Assembly (NCBI GenBank): GCA_002291495.1
Contig: DBAE01000158.1
Span: 8,405-14,592, forward strand
DNA from: Bacteriovoracaceae bacterium UBA1018
GTDB lineage: Bacteria > Bdellovibrionota > UBA1018
Length of the DNA stretch: 6,188 bases
Reading direction: 5' to 3'
The notes under the pieces were generated by a model. It was not told the DNA's origin. It ran no database searches and saw only the letters and a program-made list of their open reading frames with translations. Shown here piece by piece: positions 1 through 4,643 of this stretch. Positions within the stretch are counted from its first letter, which is position 1. The number at the start of each line of letters is the position of its first letter. A program made the translations under genes and the position numbers.

Positions 1-2076
1 ACGATTCTCGGGATCGTTTTTGGAGCCTCATCTCTTTATCTCGCATTAAAAGTAGGGATGACGGTCAGTGCTTCGATCCCGATCGCAGTGTTGTCGATCA
101 CGCTCTTTCGTGGCATTGCGAAAGTCTTCCGAGTCCGCTCGGCAACTATCTTAGAAAATAATATCGTTCAAACTACTGGATCAGCGGGTGAGTCGATTGC
201 GTTCGGTGTGGCAGCAACGATGCCTGCACTGATGATTCTTGGCTTTGACATGGAATTAAGCCGAGTCATTACAGTTTCTGTACTGGGTGGATTGATCGGT
301 ATCTTAATGATGATTCCACTACGACGGGCACTCGTCGATGAAGCTCACGAAGAACTCCCTTTCCCTGAAGGCACCGCGTGTGCGCAGGTTTTGATCTCAG
401 GTGAAAAAGGTGGAGCCACAGCTGCCACTGTGTTTTTAGGTTTTTTTGTCGGCCTTGCTTATAAATTGATGACCGCTGGAATGAAGCTCTGGCACGAGGT
501 TACTGAATTTCCAGTTAAGTTCTTACGAGGAGCAGTTGTCGCCGCTGAAGTATCTCCAGAACTGCTCGGTGTTGGTTATATCATTGGTTTCCGCGCAGCT
601 TGTTTGATGGTTGGCGGAGGTATTCTTTCTAGCTTTGTTTTGATTCCGGCCATTTATCTCTTTGGATCCTTGGCGCAAGAGCCTCTTTTTCCCGCGACCA
701 AACTCATTAACGACATGGCTCCACACGAAATTTGGAGAAACTATGTCCTTTATATCGGTGCAGGATCGGTCGCCTCTGCCGGTATTATTAGTTTGATCCG
801 AAGTCTTCCGGTGATTATTCGCGCTGCTAAGGCGGGGATGGGTCAGCTATCGACGACAAAACAACAAGTGGGTTCTGCAGGCGCTCCGCGTACACAGAAG
901 GACCTTTCTCTGAAAGTAGTTTTCGGTGGGATCCTGGCCATTATCGTCGCGATCTGTTTGGTTCCAGCTCTTCACGTCAATATCTTTGCCGCAGTTTTAA
1001 TTGTGGCTTTCGGATTTTTGTTTGTGACTGTGAGTTCGCGTATCACAGGTGAGATCGGTTCCTCTTCAAATCCGATTTCGGGGATGACTGTTGCGACTCT
1101 CTTGATCACGAGTTTGATCTTCTTGGCATTGGGATGGACCAGTACTCAAGATCGTTTAGCCGCACTCAGTATTGCTGCAATTGTTTGTATCGCTTCTTCA
1201 AACGCTGGTACAACTGCACAAGATCTCAAAACGGGATTTCTCGTAGGTGGTACTCCTAAGTATCAGCAGATTGGTATCTTAATTGGTGCTCTGACTTCGG
1301 CCTTGATCATTGGTGTGACACTTAAATTTTTGAACGTCGCTTCAACGATCTATTCTACAAAAGATCTTCCGCAAGTTCGCGTTGAGAATGTGTCTCAACT
1401 TACCGAAATGGCCCAACCTGCTGGATCTGAGAATGCTGCCGATAAAAATACTTATCACGTATTGCGCGTGACTGAGTCCACAGCGGTAGGCGCTTTGGAG
1501 AAAGTTCCATACGGAAAATATTTGGTCGATGACAGCGGAGCAATCCGTTATCTTGTTGATCCAGGCATTAACGGACGACTTAACGCTCGCGACGACGGCA
1601 CTCCTGTTGTGAAGTACGAAGCACCTAAAGCAAGTCTGATGGCGCTCATTATCGACGGGATCTTAGCTCAAAAGCTACCTTGGGGACTTATCCTCTTGGG
1701 CGTGTTTATTACTTTAGTGCTTGAGCTTGCAGGCGCGCCTTCGCTGACTTTCGCAGTAGGTGTGTATCTTCCGCTCTCTACATCGATGCCAATCTTTGTC
1801 GGGGGTCTAGCAAGACTGTTTACTGATAAAATCTCGAAAAAAGAGCAAGACGATTCAGGACCTGGTGTTCTTTTGTCCTCTGGTTTGATCGCTGGAGGCT
1901 CCATTGCTGGTATCTTGATGGCTGTGCTCATGGTCAAAGAAGATTGGGGTAAAGCGATTAATTTTGGATCGCTCATTCCACAGGTTTCTCAAAGCATGGT
2001 GACTGCAGCGTTAGTCTTTGCTGGTTTAACGATCTTCTTGATCTGGCAAAGTGTCAAAGGGACTAAGGAACAGTAA
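1..2076 (+). CDS. OPT-family oligopeptide transporter, 5'-partial
   Basis: Integral inner-membrane transporter of the OPT superfamily, bacterial type. Relatives carry short peptides or metal chelates into the cell, probably with protons; the substrate cannot be read from sequence. The frame is open from base 1 and the residues before the first ATG (58), ending SLYLALKVG, are family-conserved, so the real start lies upstream and roughly 25-60 residues are missing; 691 residues are present. Family hallmarks are the NNIVQTTGSAGES segment (nt 157-207), EELPFPEGTACAQVL (about nt 349-393), the SSRITGEIGSSSNPISGMT loop (nt 1033-1089), SSNAGTTAQDLKTG (about 1195-1236) and LELAGAPSLTFAVGVYLPL (about 1720-1776). 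Many hydrophobic segments are interrupted by one polar stretch of about 90 residues (nt 1357-1638) containing YLVDPGINGR, which to my knowledge also occurs in related OPT proteins. It ends with TAA and a strong terminator, so it is the last gene of its transcription unit. Family assignment is firm; substrate is unknown. Confidence 0.93.
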   Translation, partial: TILGIVFGASSLYLALKVGMTVSASIPIAVLSITLFRGIAKVFRVRSATILENNIVQTTGSAGESIAFGVAATMPALMILGFDMELSRVITVSVLGGLIGILMMIPLRRALVDEAHEELPFPEGTACAQVLISGEKGGATAATVFLGFFVGLAYKLMTAGMKLWHEVTEFPVKFLRGAVVAAEVSPELLGVGYIIGFRAACLMVGGGILSSFVLIPAIYLFGSLAQEPLFPATKLINDMAPHEIWRNYVLYIGAGSVASAGIISLIRSLPVIIRAAKAGMGQLSTTKQQVGSAGAPRTQKDLSLKVVFGGILAIIVAICLVPALHVNIFAAVLIVAFGFLFVTVSSRITGEIGSSSNPISGMTVATLLITSLIFLALGWTSTQDRLAALSIAAIVCIASSNAGTTAQDLKTGFLVGGTPKYQQIGILIGALTSALIIGVTLKFLNVASTIYSTKDLPQVRVENVSQLTEMAQPAGSENAADKNTYHVLRVTESTAVGALEKVPYGKYLVDDSGAIRYLVDPGINGRLNARDDGTPVVKYEAPKASLMALIIDGILAQKLPWGLILLGVFITLVLELAGAPSLTFAVGVYLPLSTSMPIFVGGLARLFTDKISKKEQDDSGPGVLLSSGLIAGGSIAGILMAVLMVKEDWGKAINFGSLIPQVSQSMVTAALVFAGLTIFLIWQSVKGTKEQ

Positions 2077-2104
2077 CTCAAAAGAATAAGAAATGGAAAA
2101 AAGG

Positions 2105-2144
2105 ACAGCCGAGAAGAACTACTTCTTCTCGGCTGTTTTTATTT
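2105..2144 (+). terminator. strong intrinsic terminator after the OPT transporter gene
   Basis: A perfect 14-bp stem (ACAGCCGAGAAGAA at 2105-2118 with its exact reverse complement at 2123-2136) closes a CTAC loop and runs straight into TTTTTATTT (2136-2144). It begins 28 nt after the transporter stop codon. Stem length, GC-rich base and U tract are those of a textbook rho-independent terminator. It also occupies nearly all the space before the next gene, which starts 13 nt after the stem. Confidence 0.95.
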
Positions 2145-2149
2145 AGAGA

Positions 2150-2557
2150 ATGGAAAAATCAGCGACGCTTCTCTTTGATGGATATTGTTACGCCTGCAAC
2201 TGGCTCGTGAATTTGTTATTGAGGGTTGATCATCAAAAACGGTTTAAATTCGCTGCACTTCAATCTGAAGCCGGTAGACGTGTGATCAATGAAGCAGGCA
2301 TGTCTTCGGAATTTAATGATGTTGAAACTGTCATCCTGGTCATAGACGGCAGAGTCTATGCGTATTCTGGGGCAGTGTTCGAGGTGCTGCGAATTTTGGG
2401 CTGGCCCTGGAAAGTATTATTGATGTTTTCTGTCCTGCCTCGCGGTTTTACAGATCTTCTGTATGAGGCATTTGCGAGTGTTCGGTATCGGTTGTTTGGC
2501 AAAGCTGAAAGTTGTCGATTGCCAAATGCGAACGAGCGCGAACGGTTCTTAGAGTGA
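2150..2557 (+). CDS. DCC-family (DUF393) thiol-disulfide oxidoreductase-like protein
   Basis: A 135-residue protein of the DCC/DUF393 family, small thioredoxin-like proteins presumed to act in thiol-disulfide exchange; the physiological role is not established. The signature Asp-Gly-x-Cys-x-x-Cys is seen as DGYCYACN at residues 10-17, with both cysteines (13 and 16) present. Further family blocks follow: FKFAALQSEAGRRVI (about 33-47), a VILVIDGRVYAYSGAV strand-turn segment (about 60-76), LGWPW, and the C-terminal RYRLFGKAESCRLP. There is no signal peptide, though the middle is hydrophobic. The start is forced: an in-frame TAG sits at 2144-2146 and the first conserved residues follow within seven codons of ATG 2150. 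The ribosome-binding site is poor (only AGAGA directly before ATG). The 3' end overlaps the convergent flavin reductase gene by 9 nt. Confidence 0.9.
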   Translation: MEKSATLLFDGYCYACNWLVNLLLRVDHQKRFKFAALQSEAGRRVINEAGMSSEFNDVETVILVIDGRVYAYSGAVFEVLRILGWPWKVLLMFSVLPRGFTDLLYEAFASVRYRLFGKAESCRLPNANERERFLE

Positions 2558-3067
2558 AATGATAAATTGGTTTAAGGTTCTCCGGAGAACCTCTTTCATT
2601 TCTTCGCTGGTTAGCTGACCTTCCTGATTGAATGCACCTCGCATGATGGGGGACTGAATGAGTTCATTGATCAAAACTCGACCTGACATTGTTTTTAGAG
2701 TTTCTGTCAATTGCGCTTGTGCATATTCACCACCGCCAATGAGCATGATCGGCTTTTCTGGAAATTCAGAACTTGCCACAAGCCAATCCAGTGCGTTTTT
2801 AAGTGAGCCTGGCACTCCGTGTGCGTACTCAGGACTGGAAATGATCAGTCCATGGGCATTACCTACCGAGGCACGAAGATCAAGCACAGGTATCGGGGGA
2901 GTCTCTCGATCTAGATCTGGATTAAAATGGGGTAGATCTCCCATGCTGCGATAGATTTTGATCGCGACTTTGTCTGGAGCCATTTCGTTCAGTGCCTGTA
3001 TCAGGCGGCTGTTTGCAGAAGCTTCACGAAGACTACCGGAAATCGCTAAGAGTCGAATTGTTTTCAT
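2549..3067 (-). CDS. NAD(P)H-dependent FMN reductase-family flavoprotein
   Basis: A 172-residue soluble flavodoxin-fold protein of the NADPH-dependent FMN reductase family, which includes chromate, quinone and azo-compound reductases. It probably uses FMN and NAD(P)H; the natural acceptor cannot be told from sequence. Two family motifs are clear: the FMN-phosphate loop GSLREASANSRL (residues 11-22) and SPEYAHGVPGSLKNALDW (78-95), which in relatives contacts the flavin ring and dimer partner. A glycine-rich GGGEYAQAQL follows (111-120). Length is normal for the family. The chosen ATG gives the usual MKTIRLLAISGS beginning; the leader is AT-rich and lacks a good Shine-Dalgarno. It is divergent from the exported-protein gene (69-bp spacer) and convergent with the DCC gene, overlapping it by 9 nt. 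The symbols chrR and azoR would over-specify it, so none is given. Confidence 0.92.
   Translation of the reverse strand: MKTIRLLAISGSLREASANSRLIQALNEMAPDKVAIKIYRSMGDLPHFNPDLDRETPPIPVLDLRASVGNAHGLIISSPEYAHGVPGSLKNALDWLVASSEFPEKPIMLIGGGEYAQAQLTETLKTMSGRVLINELIQSPIMRGAFNQEGQLTSEEMKEVLRRTLNQFIISL
2575..2592 (+). terminator. perfect 18-nt palindrome, possible terminator of the DCC gene
   Basis: AGGTTCTCCGGAGAACCT equals its own reverse complement. As RNA it would give a 7-bp stem with a CCGG loop, followed on the + strand by the pyrimidine-rich CTTTCATTTC. It begins 18 nt after the DCC stop codon, where a terminator would be expected, but inside the last codons of the opposing reductase gene. The U tract is weak, so this may be a chance palindrome or a bidirectional transcription-slowing site. 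Confidence 0.35.
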
Positions 3068-3071
3068 GATT

Positions 3072-3077
3072 TATAAT
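3072..3077 (+). promoter_or_regulatory. candidate -10 box (TATAAT) for the exported-protein gene
   Basis: A perfect TATAAT hexamer lies 59 nt before ATG 3137, which would give a leader of about 50 nt. No good -35 is found 16-18 bp upstream (AGAGTC at 3049-3054), and the hexamer sits beside the start codon of the divergent reductase gene. In AT-rich spacer such a match can arise by chance, so confidence is low. Confidence 0.3.
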
Positions 3078-3101
3078 CGAGCTTTCAATAAGTAACCAAA
3101 A

Positions 3102-3117
3102 TTGTCAATTGTTGTCA
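3102..3117. promoter_or_regulatory. TTGTCA direct repeat in the divergent spacer
   Basis: TTGTCA occurs at 3102-3107 and again at 3112-3117, exactly 10 bp apart, one helical turn, between two divergent genes. On the reverse strand the first copy overlaps a perfect TTGACA (3108-3103) that could be a -35 for the reductase gene, though no convincing -10 lies 16-18 bp beyond it. The spacing suits a regulator binding one face of DNA. No known operator is recognised. Confidence 0.25.
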
Positions 3118-3136
3118 TTTCTGATAAAAGGCCCGC

Positions 3137-3580
3137 ATGAAGCGATTTACCCTATTTGTCTGTCTGATGTGCGTCTTACCTCAGCTTTCTTTTAAGGCAC
3201 AAGCAGATGATTTGTATTTTAAGGGTGAAAAATACTTCTTCAAAATTTCGCCTACGAATTTTCCAAAGAGAATGGAAGATTACGAATACATTTTTGGAAT
3301 CGGTGACAACGACGACAGCAAATATTTTTTACCGCTCCATGAGCAACCTATCAAATACACTGCGATTCGAGAAAAAGCCGAAGCGGCGGTTGAAAACGGC
3401 GAATGTTCGCTCACCTGGAAGCTACTGAATGAGTTTGATTATATCGTTGGCGGTAGTGCCATCGCGCAAGTTCCGCTCGTCGATTTTGCGACTTCTTTTT
3501 TCTGCGTGCTTGAAAAGGTATCTCCCGAAAGTAAGACCAAAATATCTGATGCTCAAAAAGTATTGGGCCTAAAACACTAA
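3137..3580 (+). CDS. small exported protein of unknown function
   Basis: A 147-residue protein I do not recognise. It begins with a clear Sec signal peptide: basic MKR, a hydrophobic core (FTLFVCLMCVLPQL), then AQA before DD, giving a predicted signal peptidase I cut after residue 23. There is no lipobox at a sensible position, so it is probably periplasmic or secreted rather than a lipoprotein. The mature part of about 124 residues is rich in charged and aromatic residues in its first half (YFKGEKYFF, DYEYIFGIGDNDD). Its second half has two cysteines (in GECS and FFCVLE) that could form a disulfide after export. The start is supported by AAAAGG at 3126-3131, 5 nt before ATG. It stands alone: divergent from the reductase gene, with a long gap after it and no obvious terminator. 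Reality as a gene is well supported; function is unknown. Confidence 0.8.
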   Translation: MKRFTLFVCLMCVLPQLSFKAQADDLYFKGEKYFFKISPTNFPKRMEDYEYIFGIGDNDDSKYFLPLHEQPIKYTAIREKAEAAVENGECSLTWKLLNEFDYIVGGSAIAQVPLVDFATSFFCVLEKVSPESKTKISDAQKVLGLKH

Positions 3581-3902
3581 GACACCCGCAATCGTTCATG
3601 AACTCAGTAATGAGCCACAGTCTCGATAGGAGAAAACGAGATCGCATATGGTCGCCTCGTTTAATTCCGCACGCCACTAAAGGAAAGCAGGAACTGTCTA
3701 AGATTTAGACACTTGTAGGTCATTTTGAAATGGCAGATTGCGAAATTCACGCGTAGTAGCAAAAAGTCTCTAGTAAATTCAGTACATTACTACCGTGACA
3801 AACGGCATCACCCTTGCTCATAGGCGCACGGCGACACTGTGATGAAGCGTGATGGAACAGTATTTCATTCCGCGTAGGTACAGCCAGCCAAAGGCCGGTA
3901 AA

Positions 3903-3929
3903 TTGACTTTGACGGATGCTCATGATAGT
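3903..3929 (+). promoter_or_regulatory. weak candidate promoter upstream of the carD leader
   Basis: TTGACT (3903-3908) is followed after 15 bp by GATAGT (3924-3929). The first hexamer matches the sigma70 -35 at five of six positions, the second the -10 at four of six, and the spacer is short. A start near 3936 would give a leader of about 210 nt covering all three stem-loops before carD. A second TTGACT at 4024-4029 has no acceptable -10. This is the best match found, but it is weak. Confidence 0.2.
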
Positions 3930-3984
3930 GTCCGACGGGTCAAAAGTCTGCCCATAACGTTTCAACGTTTGTTTTAAGCCTCAA

Positions 3985-4010
3985 AGATGGTTCAAAAATT
4001 TGAATCGTCT
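3985..4010 (+). promoter_or_regulatory. long dyad or stem-loop in the carD upstream region
   Basis: AGATGGTTCAAA (3985-3996) can pair with TTTGAATCGTCT (3999-4010) across a two-base centre. That gives 12 pairs as RNA, including two G-U pairs; the tightest turn would open to a four-base loop. As DNA it is a near-perfect AT-rich dyad (TTCAAA-AA-TTTGAA at its core), the shape of an operator for a dimeric regulator. Operator and RNA hairpin cannot be told apart from this sequence alone. Confidence 0.4.
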
Positions 4011-4043
4011 CTGAAGGGTGTTCTTGACTCTAAACGGCGAACG

Positions 4044-4075
4044 GCCAAATCGGTTGCGTATGGCAACTGTTTGGT
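4044..4075 (+). promoter_or_regulatory. stem-loop in the carD leader
   Basis: The arms GCCAAA (4044-4049) and CGGTTGC (4051-4057) pair with GCAACTG (4063-4069) and TTTGGT (4070-4075), with one bulged T at 4050 and a GTATG loop. This makes 13 pairs, two of them G-U. No U tract follows, so it is not a terminator. It lies 70 nt before the carD start and 15 nt before the next hairpin, as part of a structured leader or of a small RNA. Confidence 0.5.
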
Positions 4076-4090
4076 AGGAGCGGCGGCTTA

Positions 4091-4131
4091 GCGCAGAAAG
4101 ATGTACGTGCATGTCTTTCGGTGCAGTTTTT
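4091..4131 (+). terminator. terminator-like hairpin directly before the carD ribosome-binding site
   Basis: GCGC (4091-4094) pairs with GGTGC bases 4121-4124, then after one A/G mismatch GAAAGATGT (4096-4104) pairs with ATGTCTTTC (4111-4119) around an ACGTGC loop. In all there are 13 pairs, three of them G-U. AG and five T (4127-4131) follow at once, and the Shine-Dalgarno GGAGG starts at the next base. The shape is that of an intrinsic terminator, but the stem is only moderately GC-rich. In this position it would act either as an attenuator within the carD leader or as the 3' end of a separate short RNA. Confidence 0.45.
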
Positions 4132-4136
4132 GGAGG
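4132..4136 (+). promoter_or_regulatory. Shine-Dalgarno GGAGG that sets the carD start
   Basis: GGAGG lies 9 nt before ATG 4146, optimal for initiation there and poorer for the adjacent ATG 4149 (12 nt). It rules out the longer in-frame start at 4101, which would lie upstream of this site, within the hairpin, and add 15 residues foreign to the family. Confidence 0.85.
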
Positions 4137-4145
4137 TTTTTCAGC

Positions 4146-4631
4146 ATGATGTTTAAAGTAGGCGACAGCGCAGTTTATCCCGCCCATGGTGTTGCAGTCA
4201 TTAAACGTATCGACGAACGCGACGTTGGTGGAAAGAAGAAGAAATTCTACGTCCTTCAAGTCGTCGACAACCAGATGACTATTATGGTGCCGACCGACAA
4301 CGTTGGTTCCGTAGGTTTGCGTGAAATCATCTCCACTAAAGACGTTTCAAACGTTTATAAAATTCTTAAAAAGCGCGATGTTAAAATCGACCAAACGACC
4401 TGGAATCGTCGTTATCGCGAATACATGGAAAAGATTAAGACTGGTTCTGTTTACGAAATCGCAGAAGTTTTGCGAAATCTATTTCTTTTGCGTCATAGCA
4501 AAGATCTTTCTTTCGGTGAGCGCAAGATGCTCGACCAAGCAAAACATTTGTTGGTGAAAGAAATCTCCCTTGCGAAACAAACTCGCGAAGAAGTGATTGA
4601 ACAAGAAATTCAGACCATTTTTGCTTCCTAA
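4146..4631 (+). CDS. carD: CarD/CdnL-family RNA polymerase-binding transcription regulator
   Basis: A 161-residue cytoplasmic regulator of the CarD_CdnL_TRCF family. Relatives bind the RNA polymerase beta subunit and stabilise the open promoter complex, notably at rRNA promoters, without recognising a specific sequence. The N-terminal Tudor-like polymerase-interacting domain covers about residues 1-68 (FKVGDSAVYPAHGVAVIKRID, then a KKKKFYVLQV strand). The helical DNA-binding domain covers about 75-161 (TWNRRYREYMEKIKTGS, LSFGERKMLDQAKHLLVKE). Trp86 in TWNRRYRE matches the residue that wedges into the minor groove next to the -10 element in mycobacterial CarD. Length matches stand-alone CarD and CdnL (about 160), not the HMGA-fused CarD of Myxococcus. 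ATG 4146 is chosen from GGAGG at 4132-4136; ATG 4149 is a close alternative. The gene ends TAATAA, and gltX follows after 12 nt. cdnL would be an equally apt symbol. Confidence 0.93.
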   Translation: MMFKVGDSAVYPAHGVAVIKRIDERDVGGKKKKFYVLQVVDNQMTIMVPTDNVGSVGLREIISTKDVSNVYKILKKRDVKIDQTTWNRRYREYMEKIKTGSVYEIAEVLRNLFLLRHSKDLSFGERKMLDQAKHLLVKEISLAKQTREEVIEQEIQTIFAS

Positions 4632-4632
4632 T

Positions 4633-4636
4633 AAGG
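4633..4636 (+). promoter_or_regulatory. Shine-Dalgarno AAGG for the gltX GTG start
   Basis: AAGG lies 7 nt before GTG 4644 and overlaps the second of the two tandem stop codons (TAATAA) that end carD. No in-frame ATG lies between here and the conserved catalytic start, so this site supports the GTG as the initiator and suggests translation of gltX is linked to carD. Confidence 0.7.
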
Positions 4637-4643
4637 CGTCTCA

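Larger units (their letters stand above)
3581..4145. other. 565-nt intergenic region without a convincing gene
   Basis: Between the exported-protein gene and carD no frame on either strand gives a believable protein. The longest reverse frames start at TTG codons without a Shine-Dalgarno, and the forward frames are full of stops. No tRNA, tmRNA, RNase P RNA, SRP RNA, T-box or c-di-GMP riboswitch signature was recognised. It holds several short symmetries: a perfect 10-nt palindrome GTTCATGAAC (3594-3603), a 7-bp dyad TGTCTAA-GAT-TTAGACA (3695-3711), a 10-bp-spaced GTGATG repeat (3839-3844 and 3849-3854) complementary to CATCAC (3806-3811), and ACGGC twice (4034-4038, 4041-4045). The last 160 nt are much richer in long stem-loops and are annotated separately. 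The region could be a long regulatory leader, contain a small RNA, or include remains of a decayed gene. Confidence 0.7.

Noticed and set aside
1668..1976. Reverse-strand reading frame of 102 codons inside the OPT gene
   Set aside because: The forward frame here encodes conserved OPT membrane segments; the reverse product is Pro/Ser-rich, as expected of a shadow.
2658..2954. Forward reading frame of 98 codons opposite the flavin reductase
   Set aside because: The reverse strand carries both FMN reductase motifs; the forward product has no recognisable features.
3411..3677. Reverse-strand reading frame of 88 codons over the end of the exported-protein gene
   Set aside because: It is mostly antisense to a gene with a clear signal peptide and ribosome-binding site, and the product is basic low-quality sequence with no family.
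3845..3885. Resemblance to a T-box (GATGGAAC followed by TTCCGCG)
   Set aside because: The T-box core sequence is not intact, no specifier stem or terminator follows nearby, and the arrangement does not match the family.
3747..3965. Reverse-strand reading frame of 72 codons in the intergenic gap
   Set aside because: It starts at TTG without a Shine-Dalgarno, has no recognisable family or membrane or signal features, and its length is what chance allows.
4024..4052. TTGACT at 4024-4029 as -35 of a carD promoter
   Set aside because: No hexamer at 16-18 bp spacing resembles TATAAT (for example AAATCG), and the site is followed by a stem-loop.
4101..4145. Longer carD reading frame starting at ATG 4101
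   Set aside because: The extra 15 residues (MYVHVFRCSFWRFFS) do not resemble the family, the ATG lies inside a hairpin, and the good Shine-Dalgarno (4132-4136) is downstream of it and fits ATG 4146.
3981..4259. Reverse-strand reading frame of 92 codons across the carD start
   Set aside because: It begins at TTG inside carD on the opposite strand, and its composition looks like an antisense shadow plus intergenic sequence.
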